From contig OZ026624.1 of assembly GCA_964020975.1 (NCBI GenBank), positions 27,810,056 through 27,874,055 of the forward strand: a DNA stretch of 64,000 nucleotides, in the 5' to 3' direction. The DNA is from Hermodice carunculata. Its lineage: Eukaryota; Annelida; Polychaeta; Eunicida; Amphinomidae. Numbering within the stretch: position 1 is the first letter of the stretch; the number at the start of each line of letters is the position of its first letter. The translations under genes were made by a program, and so were the position numbers. Below the pieces are notes generated by a model, which was not told the DNA's origin, ran no database searches, and worked only from the letters and a program-made list of their open reading frames with translations. Of this stretch, positions 25,401-39,200 are shown piece after piece.

Positions 25401-28400
25401 AAATTACTCCATAATAAATTTACAATCATTTTTGAAGGAACAGTGGCAATATCTATTAAAACAGTGTCGTGTAGTCCCAAGGAGTATATACACATTTGAG
25501 AGAATATCTAGTCATTTCTCTGAAAGGAGTGAGAGAAGGAGAAGAATATTAAGTCATTTCTATGCACGAACAACATGTGAGTGATCAGGTAACTATGAGC
25601 CATGTTTATCAACTAGCCAATACATGTACTGTAACTTAGATTTGTATGGTACTATTTGTTAACTAATTGATAAAGGTAACTATTTGATGTATACATCATT
25701 ATTCATTAACAAACTGAATTTACAAGATTGTATCCTGGATTTGATAGTTGTAGTACATGGGGTTTTCTGATATATTTGTTGGACAGGGTATAAGTCGTCA
25801 TCATTATTTGTTTCTGAGGCTGCAAGAAGTTTGAGAAGCCACTTTATACTTTATAACAATCACTTTTAAGTCTGTTTGAGGAGCCCAGACAAGGGGTCAG
25901 TATTAATGGTTGGATGCTCCTGTTGTTCTAGTGTCCAAGGAGGCATCAGACCCAGAACCTCTGCGCAGACTCAACTTAGCCAGACTTGTCATGATGTACA
26001 CACGCAAATTTGAAGCAACAGACCCCAGAGAGGCCCTCCAGTACTTCTACTTTCTCAGGTCAGTGTGTGTTAAGACAAGGTGCCAGTGGGACTCCTTTTT
26101 GGACACAAAATAATTTATGACCTACCCCTTAAGGAATTAAAAAAAAAAAAAAAAAAAAATCCAGGCAAATTTATATTTACATCCCTGTGGACTTTTAATT
26201 GTTTACAATTACTTGTCATGAGCAATAAGGCAGCCCTGGATGTCCAGTCCTGATTAGCTCAGCTGACTTGTCAGTCAGCTGAGCTTATGTTATGACCAGC
26301 TATCCGTCGTTCGTCCATCATCCACAATTCACATTTTCGACTTTCTTCTCCAAAACCGTCGGCCAGATTCACTACAAACTTGATGGCGATGTGCTTTGGG
26401 TGGGTCTCTACCAATTTTTTTCAAATGGTCATGCTCCATTGATTTTTGGATTTTTTAAGAATTTTTTTGTTCTTTTTTGGGGCAAATCTTCTCTGAAACC
26501 GCTCACCCAATTGCTTTGATATGGCACAGGGACACTTCCGGGGGCTCCTAGTTCTGAATTTGTTCACCATGTGGGGCTGCATTTTTTTTCAATTTTTTTA
26601 TGATTTTTTGTGTGTTTTTGCTATTTTTGACTTTTACTCCAGAACCGTCACTCAGATTAAACTGAAACATGGTGGATATGTTACTTGTGGAAGGGTCAAA
26701 CAAAGTTGTTCACTAGGTGGCACTGCTTTACATGAATCATTTTTCGTCTATTTGGCCAGAAAGGGGATAGTAGGCTGATTTTACTGTGGCATGGCCATTT
26801 CATTTCACCGTAATGATTTTTTTCAATTCGGGTACTTATCGCCATCGATAAATGCACCTTTTCTATTGCTTACTATGCAAGTCAGTTGGCATTCTTATGC
26901 ATTCTAATGGTAATTCACATTTTGGACATCTCTGAAGAAACGGTCGGTCAGAGTTATTTCAGACTTAGTGGCAATGTACCTTGGGCAGGTTTCTACCAAG
27001 TTTGTTCAAATGGTCACGCTGCAGTGATTTTTGGATTTTTTATGATTTTTTTTCAAGAAGCTTTAAAAAGTTTTAATAGGAAAGTTCAACATAGAAATTT
27101 CTTGTAATGGTTACAACTTAAATAATTTTTGCCAGATTTGTGCCAAACTTGGTGGGGATGTACCTTTTATAAGTGTCTACCCATTTTGTGCAAGTGGTCA
27201 TGTGGCAGTGATGATTGGACCCTGACCTCATTCCCAATATGACAGGACAACTGACAAGTAATTTACTGTTCACTTGATAACTGTTTTGAGTTAGGACCTT
27301 GATGTTGCACATGTTAATGTTTCTCTGTGAAGGTCAGGCTTAGACAGTACATGAGTGACCTTGACGTCATTTCTGGGGTCACAGTGCAACATACATAAAT
27401 TTTAATCTTCACTATAACTTGAGAACTACTTGAACTGGGACCTTGATGTTGCACATGTTAGTGTTCTTCTATAAAGGTCAGACTTACTCAGTACATGGGT
27501 GACCTTGATCCTATCCCAAGTTCATATAGCTGCAAGTGTGATGAATGTCTAGGTCAGCTGAGTATGGGCTGTCCAGACAGCTCTCTTGTCTTTGTTTTGT
27601 GAACAGACTTCTTGTACACTCAACCATCCAGACAGCTGTATATGCCCCAAAAGTGTGGCCCTTCGTGTGTGTCTTATTTTTCATTTCTAGCATTCTGTAC
27701 TGACATTCAGATAACCTGAAACAGTCTTTATACCAGAAAAAGTTACAGTTTGCAATTGGCACAGTGGTACCTTCTGCATATGACCACTGTGGTTGGAAGC
27801 CACGTACTGTTTGTGGCCACCATTTCTGGGGTCGCACTGATTTAAATTGTGGTAAAAATACTCACGACAAAAGACCACCTGTTGTATGTGATCACTTTTA
27901 CCTGGCAGAGGAATGGTCATATAAAGCAGGTACAGTACTGTGTTGAGTGCTGTTGGTAAATGTGCTTCCTGCAGTGTAAAAGATAAAACATCTACATAAT
28001 TAACTCTTTCAGTGCCATTTTTTTGGTCTGAGTCAACAGCTTTTCTTGGCACACATTGAGCGCCCAATGTGTGCCGAGAAAAGCTGTTGACCTCGGATAT
28101 TCACTATAGAACTATAGGCATGCTAGTACTTGAATGAAAGGTATTTCTATGAGGAATACAAATCTGAGATCTTAATGATAATTCAGACTAGTTTCACTGT
28201 AGTAGATCGACTTTAGATGTGATTGGCACTCAAAGAGTTAACACTAAGTGATTTAACACTCCAGTCAGAATAAGACAGAGTCAATAACTTTGCTTGACAT
28301 GGGTTGGATGCAGTGGACCCAACATGCACCATGGAAAGGTATTGACCTGGGGCATGCAATCATGACTAGTCTTATCTACAATACTCAACAAAAATATTTT

Positions 28401-31400
28401 TCATTTACATACAATTTAAGGAAAAGTTTTTTTAAAAAAAAATTTATATCCCTGCGCTTCATGTTGATTCAAGCGGGAGAGGTTCAGTCTTCATTTGTAC
28501 TTTGACAAGAGCTGTATATTCGGTGTTTTCAGAGAGCTGAAGACAACTCAAGGAGACAACTTGTTTATGTCCTGTGTCAGTGAATTGGTGCTGGAAACAA
28601 GAGAGGTAATACAAACTGGCCACATGTATGGTAATACTGGACATTCATTTTAGCTGCGGTGCTGCCCTCACCCAAATTGCTCAACAAGGAAGGGCCCATA
28701 TGTATGGGCATACTCCTGTTTTTAACGAAAGTAACATGTGTTGATCTGGAAGTATCAAATGTTTTGGAGAGAAAAAAGTTGAGAATCTCCAAAGATTCTA
28801 ACCTAGGAAGAAAATATCATGTGTTTGGAATATGTAGTTATTGTGTCTAGAAATGTTAGTAACACCGCAGTTGTATTCATCCGTATCATATCGTGCCAGA
28901 TGATTACTGCTGTTGCCCAGTGATTGGGTTATAAAAATTGTTGGGAAATTAACATGAATGCCTTCTGTTGTTAAAAGTTTTTTGCTTCAGTATTTTTACT
29001 CAATCCTAGTGATTCCAGAAAGTAAATATTTAAAGTGAGACTCACAGATGGAGCATAGCTAGACAATATGCAGAAAGTTAATATTTAAAGTGAGACTCAC
29101 AGATGGAGCATAGCCAGACAATATGCCAATGGTCAAGCTGCTTTTGATGCAGTTTAGGTGTGAAAACAAAGGCAATTAAATGTCTTAATTTATGGGAGTT
29201 AACAATCATGGGGTAAAGTATCCTTTAAAGCACCAAAGGGTACTTCAGAAATTGTCAGAATGTCATCCTTAAATTGAAACTTAACTCTTTCAGTGCCAAT
29301 CATGTCTAAAATTGATGTTCTAATGTCAAACTGGTCTAAATTATCATTAGGATCTCAGACTTGCATTCCGCGTAAAAAGACCTTTCATTCAAGTACCAGT
29401 ATGCCTATAGTTCCACAGAGAATACCCCAGGTCAACAGCTTTTGTCGGCGCACATTGCACCCAATGCGTGCCAAGAAAAGCTGTTGACTCAGTCCACAAT
29501 TTGACACTGAAAGGGTTAATATATGTTAAGAGTGTAATACACGTAATACTATCTTTGTGCAATTATTGGTAAAACATAAAACACTAACACCACTTTGGCA
29601 TATTCTCTGTTAGGTAGGGATGGCTACAGGAGCACTGGAGCCAAGAAGGGACAATTGAGTAGTTATGTCCACATTTCATGCAAGGGGGAAGAGAAAGCTT
29701 AAACAAAACATATTTTAGACAAGGTGCATGTACATGTACAACCTTACTTATGTGTAATTTTTCCCCAACTGCAAGTTAGATTATTCACAATATTATGTTG
29801 TGAGTGATAAACATGTTTTTGTAAACAGACACTTAGAGCAAGTGTGCCAGGTTTTAGATGTAGACTAACAGGGTGTGCATGATGCATTTTTGTGCACCTA
29901 AAATTGAGGCACAAGTTCACATATTGATTTCATACCTGTACAGGTACATATACATGTGCACTTGACTTGAAATCTGGTCCATCTCACTTGTATGTGTACA
30001 CATGAACTTGGTATGTTGTGATTTGGTTTGTCCTAATGTACATGTATGTGTAGGCCTGGACTTTACTGTTGTGATCTGGTCTATCTTGCATGTACATGTT
30101 CACATGAATTTCAATACTGTGTGCTGGTCTGCCTTATGTATACATGTACAAATGAACATTAATCTTGTGATCTTAGTCCATCTGGCATGTACACATGAAC
30201 TTAATTGTTGTGATCTGGGCTGTACTACATGTACATGTAATCTTACATCAATACCTTTTTAGTTTGAAATGCTTCTGGGACAGCTGGGACGAGATGGTCA
30301 AAGGAAGGTAAGTAGTGCCACCTAGTGATGATTAGAAGCAGTATGGAAGCCTCATGATGCTCAGGTAAAGTGATAAGTTCGCCTCTGAACAAAGACAAAA
30401 ATAAAGCTGGCAGGTCAGCTGTTCATTACTTTACTTATTCTTTAAACGAACTGGAATGAATACACGTTGACCAAGTTTCTATTCCCTAATTCAACAGTGG
30501 TCCAAGTGTTAAACAGCATCAAAGTGTAGATTTGTGGGCAGCCAGCTTGCAGCAATAATATGCCATTGTACCATCACTAAGTTCAGGTAATGTTCAGCCA
30601 TTGCTACCTAAGTCCTGCAGATGTGTTCATATTGTTGATACTTAAGATTGTCACAAGGTGGATTATGACAGTTCACTCAGCATTACTTGTAGCTTCAGTG
30701 GTTTCTGATTGAAAAGTTTTTCACACTTCATGGTATAAATTTGCTCTTTCCGGTGGTTCAGATTAGTCTCACAGTACATGAATTACATGCATAAAACTTA
30801 ATATATATATATATATGACTTCCAGTTGCTTCTTTGTAAATCAGTTTCAGTTCCACCGATGACCTTGGTCAGTGCCACTGTTCCTTTGCTTATCTACATA
30901 CATGATTGTAAAAGTCATGTCATCCTGGTTGTGTTGAACCTTTGGAGACTGAGCTAACAGTCTTCCTTGGCACAGTTTGGGCACATTGTGCCAGACTGTG
31001 TCAAGGGAAGCTGTAGACTGAAAAAAAAAAGAAGCAGAGAATATTTGCAACAGATGCTTGTGTGTAATTTTGAAGAGCAAAAATTGCGTGCTGCTACATT
31101 GTATACAAGATGCAAGTTCCACAGGGTTAACTCTTTCATTTCCCAATTTTGACAGAAGTCGATGTGCTCTGAGTGGAAATAACAGTAGCTTCACATTCTG
31201 TGTAAACCAGCCTTTCATTCAAGTACCAGCATGTCTACCATTGCAGAAACCATAAGAATGGTCCAGGTCAACAACTTTTCTTGGCACACTTCGGGAGCAG
31301 TGTGATCAGAGTGTGCCTAGAAAAGCTGGTGACTTGGCCAAAACTTGGTGCTTGACCCTTTCCCCCTTAAACCGGCCGAAACCGGCTGGTGGTCAAATGT

Positions 31401-34400
31401 CATCTGCTTCAGCATTTTTAACTGATTCCAACAGCAATGAAAAACAATTTGACTGAGAATTGAAGATGAGACCTGTCAAGACAACATGACCCAGGTCAAC
31501 AGTTTTTTCTCAGCATGGGTTGGGCACTTAGTGCCTAACCCATGCCCAGGAAAGCTGTTGACTCAGTCTTAATTCAAGGGGGAAAGGGTTAAAGTGTAAA
31601 CTTACCAGAGCCTTTATCTGTGCAGCCAGGTGCCATAGACAAGTTTGAGGGAGATACACAGGGCATCATTGAGCAAGTAGCCAAAGATACTGAGAACAAG
31701 GGACTTTTTGAAGATGCTGTCAAACTTTATGATCTTGCTAAGGTAGGACTTCCAGTTATTTCATGTGTGCAAAGAGGAGGGTGATGCTGTGCAACTCTAA
31801 CAATTTTAAAAGTTCAACCCTAAAAATGTTATGAGTTGAGCAACTTCAGTGGCAGATGTGAAAGCCAAGAATATGTCTTTTTTCAGAAGTAACTTGTTAA
31901 GAACTTAAAATAACCTTTACTTTTTGTTAATGTTTTAATATTGATTGGGAGGAAATTCCTGTATCAATTAATTCCTGTAGGAAAGTTTAGCCAAGTGATT
32001 TTTAAGGTGTTGATAATTTACTGTGTGTTACTGAGGTTGTCATTATGACTAAGGGTACACTGCTTTTAATTTTTTAACATGAACTTAATAAATGATAAAA
32101 GAAAAATGGAACTAACACGAATTTCTGTTTGTGAAGCCTACATGAATATTATAATAGTCTTGATTGAGAACAATTCAATTCCTTGTGGATTTCAGATTTG
32201 CATGTACTTGTAATGTATGGCATCCACATTTTGCATTTTGTGGGTGAAAATGATGAGTGACACACTGAACACCAAGCTCTTTGGTTTCTCTTTTTAGAAC
32301 CATGACAAGGTGCTAGAACTGATGAACAAGCTGCTGACTCAGGTGTTATCAGAGCCCCCTTCACCCCAGTCTGCCAAGGACAGACTCAAGGGCATGGCAA
32401 TCAGCGTGGCAGAGAGGTCAGTGGGTCTACCTGTTGTCCCTTTCTCAAAAGCAGCATGTGGGGCATGATAGATTATTCTGCATGGTGGGAGCACCTGCGT
32501 TCACTGTCACATGACATTTTCAACCAATGAATGGAGTGGGCTCTGCCATTCCCCCAGGTTTCGCCACCTGCAACAGGTGGACAGTAGCAGGAATTCAAAG
32601 TTACCTATAGCTCCATCTACTGGTGACATGATCTGTTTGTGACACATATTTTCATGGGAACAGGTTTATTTTCTTTGTTACTTGATTCATTTATCTGACG
32701 TATTTAGTTATCCGACACATTTCTTAGGGTACAGATGGTGTCATTATCATGAGTTTTAACTGTATTTAAGTTAAACAGTCAGACTGGGCAAGTGTGAATG
32801 GCAAACAAGGATGCCTGTTTGTCACACCGACCAAAAATCGCTAGACCGGTTTCGACCTAAATGGGTCTCATCAGTAGCTGAATTTGTAACAGATTGGCCA
32901 TGCTATTTATACCCTATGGTGGCACCGGCCATAGTAATGTATGTTACGTAAGAGACCTGACGTAATACTATGTTTTCACATCAAAATACTCAACTGCCAG
33001 AACTGGCCAGTTGAATTACGGGTCTGGTTGACGTGGGGATCCAACCTCATTTATTTAAGTTAGCAACAGAAACCCACCAAAATCTTGGGGTCATTTTAGT
33101 CGATGTACATGTACTTAGCTTGAGCAAAAATTGGAGCTTTTTTGGCCAGATCAGTTGATGTTTGAGACTTTGAAAATTGTATTCTAAACCTTGCAGTTAA
33201 AAAGTCGTGAAACACAAGTTTTTAATATTAAGTGTGTGTGTGAACTGTTCAAGGCGACTGTTGACTAATGCCATTGTCTTGAAGAACAGTCACAGCACGA
33301 GACCATATATTAATCAGACTACACTAGTGAAACCTCCGTAATCTGAACACCTTTGTACCCCAGTGAACTGTCCACATTAATGAAGCATCTGGATTACTGA
33401 ATCACTATTACTTGAAATGAAGAATTCTGTTCCAAGAGAAGTGTTCAGATTAATGAGACATACGGATTAATGAGGTGTCATGGTATTGCTCATAGTAATC
33501 TATTGTATAATCTCTGCTTCAGATAATCTGAGACATTAACCAAGAGCAGTGATTGTACTTAACTTTCTCAAATAAGCTGGACATGTGAGTAATATTGTGT
33601 ACTAGACAATGCAGTGATTAAAGATGCTTTCAAACAGCAAATAGTGTGACAGAATAGATCAGGCAATGTTTTTTTTTGTGTGTGTGTGTTTTATTTTTTT
33701 TATTTTTGTTTTTTTTTTGTTTTTTAAAATTGTATATGTATGTTACTTGTCTGCATAATTGTAGGTACAGAGCTCTAGGTCATGAGGGTAGCCAACACAA
33801 TACCAGCACCTTCTACCTTTTACTAGACCTGATTACCTTTTTTGACCTCTACCACACAGACAAGCTGGAGCAAGCTGCTAATGTAAGTTACGACTGTTTT
33901 TGGCAGTTTCATCCTTATGATGCAAAGGGTGATACCAGTGGTTTTACCAGTAATATGGTTTATCTTGTATAGTGTCAATATATTGGTGCAGGTCTTGGGT
34001 TCATTGCTGGGCTGAAAGTTTCACCGTAAAATATGCCTAAAATTAAATATTTTGAGTGAAAAGTTTTTGCTGTAGTGTCACAGTTTTGTTGTTGCATTAA
34101 CGCTTTCAATGCCAAGTTTTGGACCAAGTCAACAACTTTCCTTTGCACACTTCAGGCGCAATGCACTGAAAGTGCACGGAGTAAAGTGGGTGACCTGGAC
34201 CTTTACATTCTGTGGGACTATAGGCATGCTGGTACTTGGCCTTTTTACAAAGAATATTCATATATTTGACAATTCAGAGAAGTTTATCTTAAGTACTTGG
34301 GCTTCAGTCACAGTTGGCAGTGGAAGGGTTAACCCTGTGCAGACTGAGTCAACCGGTATTCTTTGTGCATCGTGATTGCGTTGCAGCTCAGGTGTGCTGA

Positions 34401-36199
34401 GGAAGGTACTGTTGATGGTGGTCATATAGGACATTATTGGTTTGCCTGTTTAAGTGTTATTTATAATAGGAAAAAGTGGCATGCCAATACATCAGGGACT
34501 GGTCCCTCAGAGTTAAAAATTAAATATTTTCAGTATAAAGTCTGTTGAGCTGTTGGGATAATAATTGGTGTGGCACATGTGCAGCATCAAGCACATTTGA
34601 TCTTGTCTCAGGTTTGTTTTTAACAGCTTGTGGCTCTTGCATAACACTGCAGCATTGGCAAGATCTGCCAATAGTCAGGCTTTACCACAAACAGTAAATT
34701 GCTTTATTTTCAATTGATTAAATTTTCACGGTTTTTGTATTTTGGCATTTCACTGTAGTTTTAATTTCAGTATCTTTGAAAGATCATCTCCCTTTCAAGA
34801 CTGTATTCACCAGGTCCCTATACTATGTTTATGTCTGTCTTTTCAATGCTTTTTTTACATCCAGTGAGACACCAACCACTCTACCATGGGTTTTCATGTA
34901 CAGTAAAACCTCTCCAACTAAACACCTCGGTATACTGAACACCTCTCTATACTGAACACCATTTCTCGGTCCCAAACATATACTTCCAATATAAACAAAC
35001 CTCCCTATACTGAACACCTCACTGTATCGAACATTTTTTTCCAGTCCCAAGGGTGTTTGGTATAGGGAGGTTTTACTGTAATATATTTTGGGTTTGGCCA
35101 TGATTCTATATCTCTGTGTATGAATACAATATATTTTGAATGAAAATTTGTACCAAAATATTGCTCTATAAAGTAACAAGGGAATTAAAAGTCCAAAATG
35201 AAAAGTCTTCACACAAAATAAATTGGTGGTAAGTCAGAATAGGGAGAATTTAGCTGATCTTTACACTCAACCCACAAAGGGATTAGCTGATAAACTACTT
35301 GATCCATGGAAGGATTGTTTTTGGTCCACCTTATACATGTGGGAAACAATCATGGCCACCTTTTTACCACAGCTGAATTGTCAAGTCAGTTAGTCAGGTA
35401 AAAATGCAAATGGTACTTTTTGCAAAAAGAATGGTCCAGTCAACAGTTTTCTTAAGTGTACTTTGCATGCAAAATATGCCAAGAAAAACTGTATACTCAG
35501 TCTTAAGGTAATGTCCAACCTGGCAAAGTAACTTCACTTCTGGGCCAACTGTCACAGAAGTACATGTATACATTCCTAGATAATAAACCTAATACTTAAT
35601 TGACCACAAAACTTCACAGAATCTGTTGTGCACTAAAGATGGAGCTCAACATGTACTTTCAAAGTTGTTGTATAAACACAACTGTTTTGGATAAAATGTG
35701 TTGTGAAATTTTGGATATTTCGTGAAAAGTATGCAAGATAAAATGGTCAAAGTTATACTATTATAATCTCCATACCTACAAATATGTATCAGGAATTTTT
35801 CATAACCTGGTACATCTGTTTTTTACAGTGGTGATACAAAAATGCAAAATAGCTGATTTTGTCAAAATTGACAGTTTTGCAGACTCTTGATTTTTTTGAC
35901 ACAGATTTAAAAAAGAACTTTTTTTTTTCTCAGAAAATTCATGATACCTTTTTGCTCTAAAGCTTTCTTAGACTAAGTTAGTTTTCATTGGATCAAAATT
36001 AGATGATTAGCTGTAGAGAAATGTCCACAGGAACTGGACTTTTGGATGCAAATACCTTTTTGTCTAATAAAGATTCACTGGTTAACAGAGCCCATTGACT
36101 ACCATGTCAGCATTACAAGTATTTTCTTAGCTTTTTCAGGTTGTATTGGGACTAAAAGTACCAAATTTGGAGAACTGATAGACCATATATATGTCTACC

Positions 36200-36231
<32 letters not shown>

Positions 36232-39200
36232 AAAAAAAATATCTAAAACCAGTTGGACATTACCTTATATTATGCACTTTAAGGATTAATCAGTTACATA
36301 ATGATACTTTCAAATATAATAAATATATACATGTGAAGTAATATTCGTGTTGGATAGGTGATAGATGCTGAGGTTTCCTTGTTGGGTGAAAGGTGCTAAG
36401 GGTTGCAGGTGTAAGACTGGGTTATTCTGTGGTCAAAGAAAAAAAAAAAGAGTAGTCCTGTAATTTCTCTGGAACATGTTTGTTGCAGGTAATCCAGGAC
36501 CTGAAACTGCTTCCATTCTCTGCCACAGAAGTGGAACAAAAGGTGAAAGCCGTGAGACACTACACAGATGAGGTAAGTCACATGCTAATAGGACACAGGC
36601 TGGTGTCATACAAAAGTATGTTGTCTATAACTCTGTTGAACCTGCCTCAAAGCAGGTTCCAAGGGATAAATTTTTTGGCTCGATCACTGAATTTGGGAGC
36701 ATTGACAATGTGTGCATGTGCATGTTTACAGTGATATCAAATATTACAGTGAAGTGCTGTGATTTATAGTCACATAGTGAATAACTGTAATTATTTGTAG
36801 CTGTTAAATTTCATGTGGACATGTACATGTAATATAGCACTAAAAGTCCAATAGGAGCCTAACTAAATCTTAGTTCTCCCTTTTGTCACCTTATCATGAG
36901 GGTCGCGCACTTGACTGAATTCATAGTTATGCTGGTCTGCTGTTATCAAGTGGGACACGCTATCATGACCACAGTGGAGGCTTAGCTGTCAAACTGTGGA
37001 ACGTAACCGCACACATCCATGGATATTTGCGCGTATCAGCGCTACAGCCTGGTACCTTGCAATTGTACACAGGCATATTCAGGCAAAGTGCAGCTTTAAC
37101 TTGATCAAAATCACTATTTCAAACTTTCCCCTTTTCTTCACGTCTATACACTTTAATATGGCTGTCGATGACTGGCTGATAGTGGTGTCCCACTTCGCGT
37201 GAAATACCGTTTAATCTCGTCGCCCAATCCTGTTGGTCAAAATTGGAAAAACTAAATTTCGTTAGTTTGGTATTTCATTCAACTTTTTCTCAATTGTGTT
37301 GTGGCATGCTCATACATTTATGTATTGCATCCTTGACCTTGACGTATGTGACCTTGCAGATACGACGAAGTTTGCCTGACATCTTATTGGCGACGATGAA
37401 CATTCTGTACACCCAATACAAGATTGCCAGGTATGTACTGTTTGAATGATGAATAACTTCATACACCAGTGATGATAGGGTTAGAGTGGGGGCTTTACAT
37501 GATTGTGAGCGAAGGGGACTAGGTAAACCCAAAAGTTGGTCCGAGAGCATTTCATTTTTCAACAAAGATGTCACTGTTACCTTCTTCCATACATATATTG
37601 AAGATGTATCAACTAGGCTCTTTACTTTGTTTTATGACAAGTATTTATTCTTTCTGTTGGCTCTATAAAAGTGTATGGATGTCCTGATTCCCCTTTCTGG
37701 CTCCTGTTTTAGCCTCACTCATTTCATTTTCATTGTTGTACCCAAGTGCGGTTTTGACAGTAGCCTTAATTTTGTTATTGTTTCAATCCATTGATCTCTG
37801 TTTTGTACGGGAGCCTTGTTTTGAAGAATAAGAAAACTTGTGATGAATGTGATTTATGTCTTGCCAGCATAAGCTGTTGGCGAGACTAAGCAGTCACTTT
37901 CCATCCGTCCGTCTGTCTGCCAACAAAAAACTTCGGAGTGGCTTGAATTACACTGGTGAGACATTCATGACCCCAGGAATGACTCTGGTTTTATTATAAA
38001 GCTCTTGATTCAGTCCTCATTTTCTGGCCAGGAAAGGGTTAAGACACTATGTGATCGTTCTGTTCCAGGGGCAGTGGATCACAAAGCCCGGCTGTAGTCA
38101 GACCTCTGGCACCTTCACAGAGAGATGATGGGGGTAAAGAGAAGGTGAGTGATTAAACCAGGTGTCTTCTCAGTCATCAGGTTCTGTTGTTTATCTTGTA
38201 CAGCATTGTCTTGGCATGCATGATGAGTGGTCTCACATACATAGTGTTCAGGATGGTGTGTAGGAAAAAAGATCAGCTCTACTGCACTTCCTGTTAGGGC
38301 CACATGAAGTTTCTAATCATATTTTTCCACCACATGTCATATTGAAATGATTTGTTTTGCTTTCCATCCAATAAGACAAGACAGTATATTTGTTGGCCCA
38401 GCCATTTGGCCACTTTATAAACATGCATTTTATCTGAAGGTTATTCAGACAGATTTTGATCAAATTTTGCGCAAAAAGGATCTTTCTGGGTCATTGATTG
38501 TTGTACAAACAGGAGTAATAGTGCCACATCATCCGTGTAGTTTTGAACCTCCCTCCCTCCCCCCCCCCCAAAAAAAATAGCACAATCCAGTCTTTCTATG
38601 CTCCATAGCCAATGCAGGCACCGTCGATAGATAGATTAATTAATCAATCTTGTATGCCATTTGATGCAAAATTCTGAAAATTCAAGGCTTCAATAGCTAA
38701 ATAAATTTATAAAGGAGTCATCAGCCGGAAATTGTCAAACAGATTTTGCAGCCTTAACTCATTCCATACCAGTCCCTGATATTGGGGTATATTTACATAG
38801 ATTTAAAACGACAATTGCATATTTAAATTCTTCATGAAAAGAGCTTTTGTTCAAGTACAACATGCCTATAGTCTTAAGTCAGTGGTTCTGGCACTACCTG
38901 GCAAGTCAAGGGCAGTGCAGCATCACTTGCCAGGCAGTGCCAGAATCACTGACCAAGGCCTGTGACCATAGTATGGAATGAGTTAAATTCCAGGGCATGC
39001 CTTTTTGTAAGGCAGCTGCTTGCCTTTACCTTGCATTTGGTGAAAGACAATCCACCTGGATGTAAAGAATGTACGTGTACCAATGTGAAACAGTAACAAA
39101 TACATGACTGTATATAATGTAATACATGTAGTACTGTTTATAATGGCAAGACTTAAGGAAATTATATGACTGGTATATGCACCAGTATACAAAATTCACA

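Larger units (their letters stand above)
28606..30262 (+). other. NUP93 intron 14
   Basis: Contains a 54-base tandem duplication (29019-29126, AAAGTGAGACTCACAGATGG repeated), a TTAA MITE (29281-29519) and a degenerate minisatellite (29969-30241). Confidence 0.8.
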
